Source: Lanius collurio (lineage: Eukaryota; Chordata; Aves; Passeriformes; Laniidae). Taken from it: a stretch of 64,000 nucleotides of DNA. Positions 11,151 to 26,022 of the stretch are shown here, piece after piece (position 1 is the stretch's first letter; each line of letters opens with the position of its first letter). A model generated the notes under the pieces. That model was not told where the DNA came from. It made no database searches and saw only the letters and a list, made by a program, of their open reading frames with translations. The position numbers and the translations under genes are program-made. The stretch is taken from NCBI GenBank assembly GCA_020086605.1, contig JACBWW010000007.1, forward strand, positions 20,219,752 through 20,283,751, written 5' to 3'.

Positions 11151-14100
11151 TTCAATAATTGCAGCTGAGTTTACATGTTGAAATGCATTGTTAAAGTCAT
11201 GCATGCACTTACATGCTTTATGAACAGGAGCATAAACCAAAGCATGAAAATGAGAAGGAATCATATTTTAAATATAAAATGAAAATAGAATAAAATGAAA
11301 TTTCTTAGAAATCATGTTCATTTAACTATGAACTTCAGCCAAAAAAAAAATGCGTTGTGGCATTTAGGAAGAGTTAAGGGTCAATTTAATATATGATCAT
11401 TATAGATCTGTGCAAACTCTAGGTTATGCCAAGGCATATATAGTACATAGCTGGTCACAATAACTCCTGAAGAAGAAGGACAATTTATCTTTGAGGGCTT
11501 TATTTGTGAATTCATTTAATAGTCTCACACTTTTTGCTACTTTATGGTACATTTTTTTTCCATTGTGCATTGCTTTGATGCAGTATGAAATCCGTGAAGT
11601 TGTCAACATAAATATTAAACATTGTGAATATTGGGCAATACAGAATATGAAGTAGCTGAATTCAGAGGCATATGAGCAATCCAACCTTTCATTGATCTTG
11701 CAAAACAACTAATTACATAACTTTTCTGCTATACTTAGCAGCTGATCTCTGGCCTTTTAGTCAACTTTGTCTGTGTAGGAAGGCAATGGATCATTTCTCT
11801 AGACAGCTGGAATGGATCACTCATTCATAGTTTTATTAAGAATGAAAACTTTTAAAAGGCCAAGATTTGGTACACAGTCATTCTTCTATTCAGATTTCAG
11901 ACTTATGTAATTTAAAAAATTTTATACAGAAGAAATTAGGATTTTTTAATTAAGTGTAAAATCCAGCAGTTCAAATTTCAGATACTAGCATTTCAGGGGA
12001 TAGGTTACTGCATCAATTGATGCACTGTCAATGCAGTTCCCTGCAAGTCTGAGGGGAATGAGGAAGACAGTGACTTGAATCAGAGGAAATATTCATTTAG
12101 GAAGAAGAAATGCTTTATATAATCTAAAAATAATTTCAAGCATTCTTTTCCATCTTTGATCTTAGTATCTAGAAGTCACGTCTCATCATTAGTAAATTCA
12201 CTTTATCAAATTTTATATCCAGTGTTTTGGAAAATTTCTCAATGTGTTTATCTATTTTTGCCATAATTATTTTTCATCATCCATTCATCTACTCATAGTC
12301 ACAGGGATATTACTGTGATGACAGAAGCTTTGCATCAGATGTAATCTACATACACTTGGGATTGGTTTGTTTGTTTGCTATGATTAGTTAGTAATGACAT
12401 ACTTCAAGTATTGAAAAAAGGGTTGCTTAGATACTGATTCCAACCTAGCAGAAATTAGCAGGAATATTGCACTTAGGGATATGTCTGAGACTAGTAGATA
12501 ATATATCAAAAATTACCTATTAATTTTGTAAAAGAATAAATAATTTTGGGAAGTCTCCCGATTACAGGAAAAGGATCTTTGTTGGTGTTTCCCCCCACCT
12601 CTAGTCTCCTTCTTTCTCTTTCTCTGTACACAAATATATACAATTTGTTTTACTAGAATAACTTTGACTATATATTTTTATTAAAAAAAACCCAAACCCC
12701 CTGTTTTTAGCTTGGGCTGCATTTAACTCTTTGATAGGTCCTGTAACACGGGGTATAAGGTTTTTATCTTTATTTGGTTACTGCTTTTTTGTGACTGGTA
12801 CTATTCAGATACTTGACTCCCTTAACCATTTTACTGGTGGTGCTGCTTTCATGAGTATAAGAACCATGTTTATATGTTGTGGGTTTCTTGTCTGTTTCTG
12901 TTTTTGGAAACTCTTTCATCAGACAGCCAAGAAGTCTCATTGCTTTCAACAAGGTTCCTATCTCCCAATTACACCTGTACAGTTGCAAAGGTTACTACTC
13001 AAAAATGAATAGAAAACTTTGCTAGATGTCTTCCCATTTCTCACATTCTCCATTAAAAATAGTACCCAAATTCATTATAAGAAAATCTAATACGTGAAAA
13101 ATGAAAATATGTAAATAGTAAGTAATTGCAGACATATAGGCCAAAGAGAAAGTGTTTTCTGTTGGAAAAGCAAGAGCCATGCGGGGTGGGCAGGGCAGTG
13201 GGAGTCAGGGTAGGACTTCCAGGTGGCATGGCAAAGGAGTAGGTCTGCTGAGGATTTCTGAGCCCTGGGGAAAGTGTTTTGAAGGAGAGTGTTGGCAGGG
13301 TTTCCTTTTTCAGCTTCCTCCTGAACTTCTAGTGAGAGGAACAGCAGATTTACATTTCACTGGGGGCTGAGAAACCCAGTCTATAGAAACTGTTGAAGAC
13401 AAAAATTAGATTTGATGCCATGCCATGACTTTCCCGGCCAGCTCTGTCTTTTTCCAATCCTGTACGAGAAATGGGTAATAAATGCACATGTGGTAGTGCA
13501 TGACTCTATGAATCTGTTTCTAAAATTATTGGGAGAAGCCTGAAGTTCTTTAGCAATGATTTATCCACGTTCGTCAGTTGTTTTTAGTATCTATATTTGA
13601 ACAGTGAGAACTTGGGAAATATTGAAGAGAAGAAAATTACTGTAATTCAGAAAGAAATGTAAGGGGATACAGGGATTTCACAAAGAAATAGTAAAGAGAT
13701 AAAAGTGCTTCCTTAAAAATGCCAAAGTACAAGTTTTAGGGTACAGGTGACTGTAACACTGGTGAGGTGTTTCTGAATGAGCATATGCTCTTTAGTCTGG
13801 ACCACCTCATTTTTCTATCACTGGTAATATTTGACCATGCCAACCTATGTTCACAGGGATTTTTACATAGGAAGAGTGAGGAATTTAATGAAGGGGCGTG
13901 CATGAGATTTTCAGAAGTTAGGAATTTTTAAGCTAAAAATGTGAAAATCATATTGTGATAGTGTTAGAGATAATAGAGTAACAAGGCTAAATTGGACAAT
14001 GGAGACATCAAGTGTTTCTACATGTTTACTCAGTACTCTTCTACTCTGTTATTTGGAATGGAGTAAAAGCTACCATTGGTAGCTTTTTCATTCATTATAA

Positions 14101-17100
14101 ATATTCAAGATCTTTACTAGCACTGTGTGCTGTTCTATTTAATTTGTTTTGGTTTTCCTATTTGATGGTGGGAAAAAAAAGCCCAAAGATAACTTGCATA
14201 TTTGAGAAGAAATGTGGTAATACTTGGTGATATTATTTCTGAGATTCAGTGAGAAGTGGTTTTCACTAGATGATTTGAAAAGCACTGAGAGCATTTATTT
14301 GGCAATATTACAAATAGTACATATTTTAATCTCATTACATTACAGATTATTTTTATTTCTTAAAATCAGTAGCTATTTGCTGAACATAACATCAACTTCT
14401 GATACTTGTTCAAAGCTTTTTGAGAGAAAGATTTTAACTTTAGATTGAGTTGCAGAGGTTGACAATTTAGTCTCCTCAGCCTACCTCAGGGACTTTGAGA
14501 AGGAAAAATCCTTAATGAATTTTAATGGAAAAAAAGGTCACCTTTTCTTGGGTAAGACCATTTAAAATGTATTTCTCAGTTTGATCTTGTTTTATGAAAT
14601 CAATTATATGCATTTCTCATTTAAGCTTGTATGTGATTTGGACTCAATAGGAACAAAATAAATGTTTGTTAGTTTTGTTTGACTAACAAAATGTTAAGCA
14701 CATACTTAACAGTAAGTGCTTTACTAAATTGAAACTCTTCTAATGTTTTCTGCAGTTGTGGTGAGAGTAGAGTGAAAGAAGGAAAATAAATTACCTTTGA
14801 TCTCACTGAACCATTTAAAATAGAAGTATGGCTCTCTAGGAACTTATTTATCAAATCAGGCCAATTCAGCAGAAAGAAGCTTCAAACTGCATATTCTTAT
14901 TACAGGCAGCACTAATTTCACTGGGTGTGAAATTGTTTTTTGCTAATCCAAAAGTGTGAAATAAGCACTGAGCAAGGAATATCTCACAGAAAAAAAAAAT
15001 TCCACACTGATGGTTTCTGACAATAAGTAACGATTAATGAGAGGGAAAAGGTGTTCTCATGGCACAGGATTGCTGCAAACTGAAAAATTCCCTTTGCAGC
15101 ACCCCAACTTATTATTTTCCTAAGGTGGACTAAATTTTGGTTTCACAAAGCAGTAAAAGTGTGAAAAGTCAAACTATTGATGCAAGCAAATATAATATTA
15201 GAAATTAATGTTTTTGTGGATTTGTAAATTTGCTGAAATTATGAATTTTTTTTTTTGCCAAATGAACCTTACAGTGCAGTGTAGAAATAAAAGACTGGCA
15301 AATGATACATCACTGACACATGTAGATCTCTGTGCTAAGGCCTCCCAAATAATTCAAATATTTTCTATTAGTTTGCACATGTTAATATAATGTAAAAGTT
15401 CTGGGTTCGCCTTTATTGCAGATATAACATAAGTTGTCACAAGAAGTGATTATGCATCAGTTATCTCAAAATACAACAGCAGTGATAAAAATATCCTGAA
15501 AAAATTCTTTGCATGATATAAAGGTCTGCCTCAATTCTGCAAAGTGTTTCTGCTGAAGCTGTGACAATCAGTCAAGGCCATGGGAATACCTGCTCTGTGG
15601 TGAAACTTCATAAATAAATAGGGAATTATTTTAATGTGGGGAAAACTATGTGACCTTTGGAGCCCTTCAAGACCTCTTCCTATATTCCACAGAAGGATTT
15701 CTGCTAATTTCTGTTTGTCTTTATTTAGCAAAACTTTATATCATTAGAACAAAGAAGTGTTCATATCATAGCTTTTATGGGACTCTTATAGTGCCTCCAA
15801 AAAATAGCTTAAATTATTTACTCACATTTTTATTCTTTTGATGTTTGCTTTTGCAAAATGTAAACATGAACATAAAGTCGTGTACCAATTATTTCATTCT
15901 AATTCAGTATTCCTGTTTTTATCTAGGTGTATGCTAGTGAAAATTTTACATTTTCTAAGAAGTTAATTTACCCAACCCAGGCAAGTTTAATACTAGATTA
16001 GAATCACAATTTATATTTCCATGTTTTAGTTTGAAACAAAATGTTTCAAATTTAAACAAAACATTATTAAGGGTCTAATATTTTTCTTCTGAAGACACAT
16101 TAATTACTTGAGTGTCTCTTTGAGTTATGCTTTCCACTTTTTAAAAAGTATATAATTATGCTGTAAAATGCTGTGATGTATCTTTGTTTACCTTTTGGAA
16201 ATCTAGAAAACTGATTTTTTTCTCTGAGTTTTGAAAACAGGCTCATTTATTTCATTCAGAAAACATTTTTCTGAAAAAAACCCAAAAAAACCCAAAAACA
16301 TTTTTGTGAGTTCAAGTGAATTATCTGGTTTTTATTTTCCCTCTGTAAAGTTCTCTCTATTTCTCCCTGAAGAACTTGATTCTTTCTGTGGCATAAAAAG
16401 AAGAAAGAGTTAGCACTGCTGACTACACTAATGTAATACTGAAACCAGAGTTACAGACCCCAGTGCTCTGAGGAAGGAACCAATAGTCATCCATGAGTGA
16501 GCAGAGGTCTGAAAAGGCAAGGGCAAGTGTGATGTGGACAAAGGTAGGAGTTTACCTTTGACAGGCAAATCATTAGTATACAAAGTCAAGATGGAAATGC
16601 AGGTGCCTTGTCACCCCTGCCACTTGGGTCAAATGAGATCCAGGCCGAGTTATGCAGTCCTCAGCTTAGTGTTTCTTTTTCCCTCAGCGCCTTCCACTCG
16701 TCCCCTCAGCTGTGCTCATTGTTCACACAGTGAACAGTCTTGGCAAAGCCGTCACACCGAAAAGTGAGGCCATGGAAAGGGAGAGTTTTTGCAGCCTCAC
16801 CAGTTCCTTGGTTTGAGACACCACACTTTTACAATAATAGCTCTCTCAGAGAGATAGAAGTGATCAGGAAAAGAGAAGGTAGGTGAGCCACGTGTGATGG
16901 TGCTGCAGCTGAAGAAACTCACATAAAATAATGACCTAACAGACAATTTTTGTCAAACTATGCCTTACTGTTGACTTGCTGCAAGCTATAGTGGAGTCAG
17001 AACAATTGTATTTCAAATCTAGATGTAAGCTAAAGGTGTTTTTAAGATCTGATGTTCTTAAAAACAGAGCACCTTATGTTTGCTTATGTACAGTGATTAT

Positions 17101-17755
17101 GAAAATGGTTGTTGTACCTAGGAAATAATCTGGTTCACCATAATTAATAAGAATAGTCAGAAGAGACACAAACTTGGGAAACCTGTTTTTAGTGATTTCT
17201 AGCATTCTTAGGACTGAATTCACAGTTGAATTGTAAACTGTAGTCCTTGACAATAAACTCCGTGGTTTCATTCTGAGTGATTTCTTTTGTATTCATATTT
17301 CTTTTGCATTCCTATGGTGCATTATCCACTTTTTATAATATAGACATGGTGTTGTATTTTTTTTTTTTTCTTCTTATTTGGCCTTACTTCCCAAAGTATT
17401 TGGGAAGAGCCAGTCTCCACATCGTTGAAAAAGAAATCTATTGTTTTTACATCTATTTATTTTGTTCTAGTCCTATTATTGCAGTATCTCATTAGAGCCA
17501 AATTTAACTCAAGATCTTGTCCATCTTGACTTCTTTTTATTATTCATAGTTCTTTACTAACTCTCTTTGAAACACATAATCAGAAATGTTGGATACGTAC
17601 CCATATGAATTTCTCAACAGTTATTATCAAGGTGCTATTATATTTTCTATGGGGTTTTTGACAATTTTCAGCCGTCTTCCATTATTTCACATGTCTGTTT
17701 TTTCTATATTTAACAATTTCCTTTCTTCTGTAATTGCACATCAATATTTATTATA

Positions 17756-17787
17756 ATATATCATATCATATCATATCATATCATATC
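17756..17787. repeat. (TCATA)n microsatellite
   Basis: About six perfect TCATA pentamers in an AT-rich context. Confidence 0.95.
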
Positions 17788-20700
17788 CGTGAAATCTATC
17801 ATGGCTGTTGGTTTGAAGACTAAACCCTGTGGTACCATCTGCATTTAACTGTGTTAGGTTTTGTTCTTCCTCATGACATATTTAGCATTTATATTTCTCC
17901 ATATTTCTCCCTATCTTTCATCTATTTCATTATTCTAGAATATAAGCATTTTGTTGCAGAGCTGTCACTATCTGTTTTTTAGTAGCCTACAAACTTACTT
18001 ATCCTGCATTCTATCTATTTTTCAGTTCTGTAAACACTAACAATTTCTGACATAAGTCATTCATTATCACTCACAACTGTCTTTCCTTCTGCTGTTTTAG
18101 ATTTATTTCACCTTCTGTAGCAGCATTTGTATTATTTTTTGTAATGAATATGTGTATTTAAAAAGTATTGGTATAATGATGATTCAATATTTTACTTATT
18201 TTGCAGGAATATAAATATTTAACAGAATTTATATACCCTGGTTCTTTTCTGTCCTAATCCATTTCACACGTATGTATTTTATCAACTGAATCCTTTTTTT
18301 TCAAAATGTGTTTGGCAAAATTTCCCTTTGCATGATTAATGGGTGGATTAATTATTGCTTTGATTGATGATAAATGAGCATAAACTGCATACAACAGAGG
18401 GATCTTCCTAGAAAGGATGGAAAATAAGGAAGGAGTTTGAATTTTTTTTCACTGTGAAGTATGAAAGAGAATCCGTACTTATCCTTAATCAAGATTTTGG
18501 AAACAGTAAAGACATGCAAGTACCACACAGGTCTTTTTAACTGTGGTGCAGTGATGGATAGTGCAGCAATGCTGCTTCTGTGTTTTACCAGGTGAATTTA
18601 ATAATTATTTAATTAAAATTATATTAATTAAGTGTTCAGCTGAAGAGTAGAAATATGCTGACAGAGTTTGCTATAAGCTCTGTAAGTTATTATAAAGTCA
18701 GCTGCTTTAGCTGCATCTTGCAGCCCAAGGTATCCATTAGCCCCTCTGGCCTCACTGTGTTCTTCACAGCACTGGAGTCACCTCACTACTAAGCTTTGTC
18801 TGCTAAAAGACCCTGGAGGAAAGCCCTGCAGAGAAGGTGTGAAAAATTAAGAGAAAGAGCTTAGGAAGCTTCAGGCTCCCTAGGCTTCTTTTCATGTTGA
18901 GAACAGCCTTTGTTTTTGATCCCTGCATCACTGCTGCTAGAAAATGGACTACTCAATAATTATTTCTTCTTTTCTGTGGGATTCCTCTGACTATGACATT
19001 TTTATACCAACTTAAGAAGGCTGGATGATGTCAGAGAGGCAACAAAGCCAGTCTTGTGCACTGCACAGGGGAAGAAATGTACATGTCTGGTCTCCTCCCA
19101 AGTTAACCCTCAAAGAAATGAGGCAGTTGTAGAATTTCAAAAAAAAATCATGCCTGGAGTAATGGAAGATTCACAGATCAAATGATATATTTCCTGATTC
19201 TATAAGTGCTCTTTACAGTTTGTGAGAACTGCTAATTGACAAGCAGAATTCAGGCACAATTCAAGCACAATTTCTGACAAATCTTCCATAGGGCTGAGCA
19301 GCACTGGATAGTTTAGTGCTGTCTAGCAGATTCCCAGGTCTTTATTAATATAACAATGAAGCATGCTATGTCAAATTGTTCTCTTGAGAACAAGTCTTTT
19401 GATCTTGTTTAGCATTTGTAACTAGAAATTAAAAGTGAAGCTGGTTTAGGCACCTGCAAGAATGTTCTACACTCTTTTTATATTTTTTCTAATTAGATGT
19501 TCTTTACCCCAAACTTAATTTTTTTTTTTTTTTGCCAGAATTTAACTTTTGTATTACATTATGCTGAGTGAATGCTGTGTTTCATTACCTCTTTTACTCT
19601 TTTTCCATGCTTGTTACAGGATCTTGATCGATTTTAAAGATTATTGTTACTGCTTTGGATTGCAGTAGAAAGCAGATATTTATAAATTGTATGGGTATGA
19701 CAGTGGTTGAACAAATGTTCTGCTCTACTGCCCAGAAATTACCTACTCTTCTGGCTTTTCCAGGAAGTAAATTATCCTTGTTGTAACATAATCATGCTAT
19801 AATAGTGCTTTTAGGTAATTTCTTATGAGGATTGATTTTAAGGCTGCTATACTTAAGACTGAAATTAAGTATAAATTAAGGTCTGAGTTTTGTTAACACT
19901 CAGTGTCTGTCAGTTTCAACCAAGACAGCTGCTGCATACTCTACAACATGAGAAAATCATATTACTGCTGTCCCTATGTGGGCACAGGAAGCCAGTTTTA
20001 CATTTGATTGAATTAGAAAATCTCATACATTTATTTTTTGCATTTTCTGGGAAGAATTCACATTGGGCGTATATTTTTAAGGATGTGACCTCATTTGAAA
20101 GGACAGAGATTGTCCTATACATTTCTCATTGGAATTAATCATGAGTGACAGTCACAAAAATAGCATGTGTCCATCATACTGCTGAGGCTTTAAAATTTTC
20201 TCAGAATTGTCCTTGTTTTCAAATTAACAAAAATAAAGAAGACATTTTTATCATCACAGTCATTCAACATTAATAACATTTTATACTGAATCTTGTGCAG
20301 ATAAGTTACTGTGTGTTTTTAAAAAATAGTTAAAATTTAATTAATGTTTAAATTATTTAGATGCCTTATTTTTCATTATTTTAGAGAAATGGATAAATAT
20401 TATGTTATATTAATATCTATGTCTGATCATGTATAAAATTCTAGGACACACTACATCTTTAATTAATGTACTTTTTGACAGAAGATTCCACAGTCCTTGG
20501 CATGGAAGGCCTTCACATTGCTACTGTAATTAGTCACTATGTAATCTACAGCCTTATAATCATATATAAATTCCCTACTAATTACCCTGTAATCTACTAT
20601 TTCTTGATTAGAAGAGCATGAGATGAGTATTTCTACTATTATTAATCTCAATTTACATGATAATTATAGGGCTGTTACCGATTTTCCTTGTTTACTTGCT

Positions 20701-21839
20701 TGGCTATGCTGTGCGGCCTTTTGTTGTGTTAATAGAATACTGCTTTTTTATGTCCATCCATTTTAATCCATACTCAGCCAGCTTCTCCTTCCATGCACTT
20801 CTAGCCTGCATTGTTCTTGGGCTGGTACACAGGCAGGTCACTACAACAGGTCATTCTTTGTTTTCTCTGGAAAGCACACAGGCAAGTTTATGTGAAATAG
20901 TTACAATGCTTTGTCTAGTTTAAATATAGGGTGAAACCCTGCCGGTGCTGAAGGACAAACACAGGGAACTGTTGCTCTGTGGAGCAAGAATGTACACATA
21001 CCTGCTCTGAAGTTCAGGAGGAGGCAGTGTGGTTGGATCCTTGGGTGAAGATGAAAGGCAAAAAAATAAGGTTAATTTAATGGTAAGGATATACTATAAA
21101 CTGCCAACAGAAGGAGTAGGTGTGGTTGGGGCTATTTTTGTGTAGCTATGTAATGCATCAAAATAGCAGGGCTGTGGGAGATGGTTTTAATTAAGCTTGT
21201 ATCTTTGAAAGGGTAATTTTGCTTTTCACACAAGGAATAATAACTAGTCAGGTGGACACAATATTTTTATTTGAATAAACGGTTGGTACTAGCAGTTTTA
21301 GGTGTGATTCAATCTAGCCAGACAATACCACTTGAAAATACAAAGACATGAAACACATTGATGTAAATAATTATGATGTATTTGGGATTCTAGAAAGAGG
21401 CTGAATTTATGGAAGAGAGGGATAAAGATAGAAGTATACTTCATCAAAGGAGACTTAGTAAATTCAAAGTGTTGTTAGGTAGGGTCTCATGGAAAGATAG
21501 AATAAAAGAAGGGTAACTATCAAGGTGGAAAGCTATGACTTTTAAGAAAGGAATTAATTAAATTTTGCAAGAGCAAAATATCTCAATTTTAAAAGTGAGA
21601 AGTTAATGAATATGGTAAATTAGAGAAATTATCTGAAGTCAGTTAGATGAAATCTAGTAAAGAAAAAAGCAGAGTAAGGTACTAGAGGATCAAAAAAACC
21701 CAGCCCCAAACCAAAAAAAACCAATAAAGACAAAATGGGGAATCACCCTTTAGGCAGAAGAATTGCAGAAAAAGCATTTTGAGGAGACTTCTGCAGCACC
21801 ATAATAAATGTAAATCAATAGTTTGAAGTGGTTAAAGAA

Positions 21840-22350
21840 AAGAATGTTTCATTCTAGGAGGTATTAGCAGCTGTGTTGTACATAATACAGATAGTAGTTT
21901 TTCTTCTTTTTCCAGATATGGTGAGGCCTCAGCTAAAATAGCATGTCTACTTTTAGGTATTACTACTATTATTCTCTGTGAATGATACAGGCAAGTTAGA
22001 ATAAGTTCAGAGTAGAGCTAGAAATGCCAAAAGATTTAAACAGTATGATCTTGGAGGACAATTTGAAAACACTGAGTTAATTTAGAAAAATAAGGTTGTT
22101 AAAGGATAAATCCTCCAGCATACACAGTTGTTGCATTGTGGTTTTCACCTATCTTCCATGTCCACCAGAGGACAGGGACCACATTGACTGAATTTGCAAC
22201 ATGAGAGGTTTAAGTTTAATGAGAAAAGATAATATTCAAAACACATTGATAATAACAAGAACAAGCCGCCTAGTGGAAAAATAGTGTTTCTATTACTGGA
22301 GGCTTTGAAAGAGAGTGTAGGAAACTTCTATTAAGAGTGGTCCAGCCTCC
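21840..22350 (+). repeat. Ancient L3/CR1-like LINE fragment
   Basis: Order and spacing follow the distal ORF2 and 3' UTR of old amniote CR1/L3 elements: 'cattctaggaggtattagca', then 'gtgaggcctcagct', then 'gttcagagtagagctagaaa', then 'cttccatgtccaccagagga', then a degraded 'ctggaggctttgaaagagag' block and 'gtggtccagcctcc'. Many indels and substitutions point to great age. The reading frame is broken throughout. Confidence 0.7.
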
Positions 22351-22410
22351 TTCAGTAGATGAAAATAAACTCAGTAACTTTTTTGTTCTTATACCATTCT
22401 AATATTTCCA

Positions 22411-22466
22411 GGTTTTTTTGGTTTGGTTTGGGTTTGTTTTTTTTTTTTTTCTTTTTTTTTTTTTTT
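22411..22466. repeat. T-rich / TTTGG simple repeat
   Basis: Degenerate GGTTTTTTTGGTTTGG units run into about 25 T interrupted once. No mobile-element body is recognised beside it. Confidence 0.85.
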
Positions 22467-25400
22467 AATTAGTTGCAGTAACACCTTGGACTTTGGAGAG
22501 TATTTTAGCTCCCAATGAGGTTGATGTGACTAAAAGTGGACCTACAAACTAGCTCCAATACATGGAAAATGTAGTGGCTGAATACATGAGTGAGCTTTAT
22601 GCCTCCTTTCCACTTACCAGCTTTTATATTAAATTGTGGGGTATGGTGTATGACCTCTAGAAACCATGTAAACAGATGAAAAATACACTGGGTGTGTAGT
22701 ATGAAATCACATAGCTCAGCTACATCATGGTATTTGAAAATTTTTTCAATTACATGAATTCAGATATATGCTCACAATTTAAAATTAGGTAATTTCCACA
22801 AGAATGTCTATTTTCAGATTCAAATTATAAATGACTCATTCAAATAAAATTTATTCTTGAGTGATACATTATCAATCTTATTTGAACCATTGTGAACAAA
22901 TGTGGAAATTAACCAAAATAAATGTTAATTTAATTAAGTATAAATAAATCTGTATGAAATTATACCTTCGATAATCAGATAACGTTCCATGTAAAAAACC
23001 TCACACGCCTTAAATATCAAAGAGTGACTGACTTTCATGAAAATGCTTGGAAAAATCTGAACTCTGGAGCCTTCTTTATATTAAATATTTTCAGTGAGAA
23101 ATTTGACTTACATGTCCCAATCAAATAAATATCAATCATGAATTATAGAGAAGCCATCCCTCAAAAGTTAGGCTTGTACAATGGAAGCCTCTAGCACATA
23201 GCCAGTGTTATAATTAATACAAAGATCTAATTGTTGCTGTGCTCTGAACAAATGGAAAAATGATAGTTCCAGAGAGCAGAGGTCTTTATGAAATAAGTGA
23301 TATATTAGAGTACCCTTATTGTATAAGATATCGTGAAAGATCACATTAAGATACATATTTAGGATAGTTTTCCCATTAGCTTCTGTCATGTAGAAGAAAA
23401 CATTAGAGACCTTTATTTTCATGATAAATAACATATGTTTTAAAAGCAATACATTCATTAAGAAACATTCATTACTACTAGGGTGTAAAAGTAATAAGAG
23501 CAGATATATCCTTAAAATGCTGTAAAATTTGTTTCTTATGGGCACTCAACCTATATGTGTGGCTGATTGTTTAGATACAACAGCAATATTCAGAATGTTC
23601 CTTTTTGAACACTTGCTTATGAAAATAGAGGTAGTGCACCGTGCCAAGTTTCCCTCATCTTTTTCTGTCCCTTTCAAAATCCAGCCTTTCTAGATTTTGA
23701 AGGACTGCCATATACAACCACTGGGTAGATTACCCAGATTTCATCACTAAAAAAGATTCTATCACAGGATAAATAAGGGAACTCCCATCATTGCTGTCAT
23801 TGCCCAGTCACTGTAGATGGTGCATTTAGGCTTGCAAGATAAAAAGCCATTTAGTTTTAAATTTCTGTGGAGTTCATAGAGAGAGAGTTTCTGTATTAGG
23901 CCTCTTTTCTGAAGCAGAGGATAGTTTTATGAAAATCTCTCTTTGACTTCCTGCCTCAGATACAGAGGTGGAAACTCCCAGACTGTCAGCTGGAAGCAAA
24001 GGAGGAGACTGATATTGAGCTCAGCAGACCTAGGGCAGGACAGGGAGGAAACCAATCTTATCAGCCGGGATCATCAGGGATAGGTCAGGTTATTAGGGAA
24101 GTATTGAGACAAAATGGACAAACTGGGAGGGAGATGCTGAAAGAGGGAAATCATTGTTATGGAGTCAAGAAGAATTGAAAAGGAAAAAAAACAGGTAACT
24201 CATGGGGAAAAGCCTGGTGTGGAAAAATTGGAGAAGAAGGAAAATAGTGGATGAAGACTGAAAAAGGCTTTGTGACCACAGTCACATGCTGTTCTTCTCA
24301 AAATTAGGGTTGAAGTAGACACACATCAAATGTCATCAACATTCCACAGGTGACCTATGCAGATTATCACCATGATGCAACACTTTATGTTTTATTTTGT
24401 ATTGCTTCAGTTTACATTTTAGAAAATACACCCAGAGAACGATGGATTAAGGAAATACAAAGTTTTCAAGTACTCAAAATTAAGAAAGGCCAAGCAGGGG
24501 CTTTTGTCTTATGTTAAAGTATTACATTTACCTGCATGATCCAGGACCTGGTCCCATGAGTCTGCCCTTGTAATGGAGGCGATTGTCATCACAGTGCCTT
24601 AAGTTTCATTTTAACTGCAGTTGGAGGCTTGGAAAAATTACTGCCTTGCTCTCTATTAAATAAACATCTGCACTATGTATTGCAATTATTCATTATATGT
24701 AGCCAAAGAATAATGAACATATAAAACATCCATGCTATTATTGCACATGATAAAGTAGGAGACTGAATCAAGATGGGAGAAGTGATTTTAATTTAATTGT
24801 TTGGTCTTTTCTGACAGCTTTATTTTGTCCATTGAGTTCATCAAGTCTGAGTTGTTCTTTGCCTTGACCTTAGATTCAATAGTCTAAAATTGACTGTGAA
24901 AAGTATGAACTGTCACAGATAAATATCTCTCTGCAATCTAACTGTTGGGGTTTTTTTATACTGAAGAGGAAACTTTGTTTTTAAAAGCTGCTTTCTCATT
25001 CAAGTTTCACCAGAGCACTTTTTCTGGCAGAGTAATTTTTGCCATAATGCCTGATTTGTATTGTTCTTGCAGCTTTATTGCTGTAGTCTCAGAGATTTTA
25101 CTAGTTGCACTTGAGATATGCATCTTGATTTTAACTAGACAATCTATGGAAAGATTTTATTCTTATAAGCACTTCATAAAGGCAAAGCAGATATTTTTGA
25201 TTCAATTTTGTTCTTTATCTTTTATTTATCCTTGATCTGACCTCCTGACATCAAGCAAGTGAGAAGCAATCTATTTGTACATTTAGGGAAAAAAGTCCCT
25301 CATCATACCCCCTCAGGAAAAAAGGAAAGAAAAATAAATGAAAAAAAAAAAAAGTTGATTGAAGGAAGAGGTAGCAGAAATTAATGAAAATTTCCTTTAA

Positions 25401-25996
25401 AACGTAAGAACAAGTGGAAATTAAGAGTGCAGAAGAGGAAAATAAAATGAAAAAAACCTAGTGAAAAGATGCGTTCTCATGGAGAGGGGGAATAGAAGAG
25501 CTGGTCTGATATCTGGAGGCCTCAACATTTGCATAATGCAACATTACTTTTTCCTGAACATTTCTTGTGTACACAACTGGGGGAAAATATGTCATGATGT
25601 GACCTTGGAGCTGTTTTTACGATACAGGTAAATCAGAAACACAGCCTAGCAAAAACCAAAAGAACTGTTCTCTGGAAACTGTGTAAAGTCATCCTCTCCA
25701 AGGCTAATTGCCCTCCCCTTTCATCTGAACATATCTCTGCCCTCTGGGAATGCTGCTACCCTGGGACTGTAACTGTAATCCCAGAAGTCTGCTCTCGTCA
25801 TGAACTAGTACTTCATTTGTGGTGGCTATATTTAGCTTGTAAACTGCTTTGTTCAATGTACCAAACACAAGTATTAGGGTTGCAAAGGATGTGACACAGC
25901 AAATGTCACACATTTCTATTCATTAATAGAAATACTCTGTGTAATGCAATTTCACTCGTTACAAAAATAACTACATCTAAACCTTGCGGACAGTAA

Positions 25997-26022
25997 ATAT
26001 ATATATATATATATACATATAT
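25997..26022. repeat. (AT)n microsatellite
   Basis: About nine AT units, then ACATATATG. Confidence 0.95.

Larger units (their letters stand above)
9335..21839. other. Gene-free AT-rich intergenic DNA
   Basis: About 12.5 kb with no recognisable exon, RNA gene or long conserved-looking frame. It holds short T- and A-runs, a pentamer microsatellite (17756-17787), a probable CR1 tail (10044-10110) and a weak archosaur-repeat match near 11098-11150. Open frames are mostly under 95 residues and rich in Phe, Ile and Leu, as expected by chance in AT-rich DNA. Confidence 0.6.

Noticed and set aside
12731..13012. 93-residue plus-strand frame with hydrophobic segments
   Set aside because: No family, no splice context, opposite strand also open; consistent with chance.
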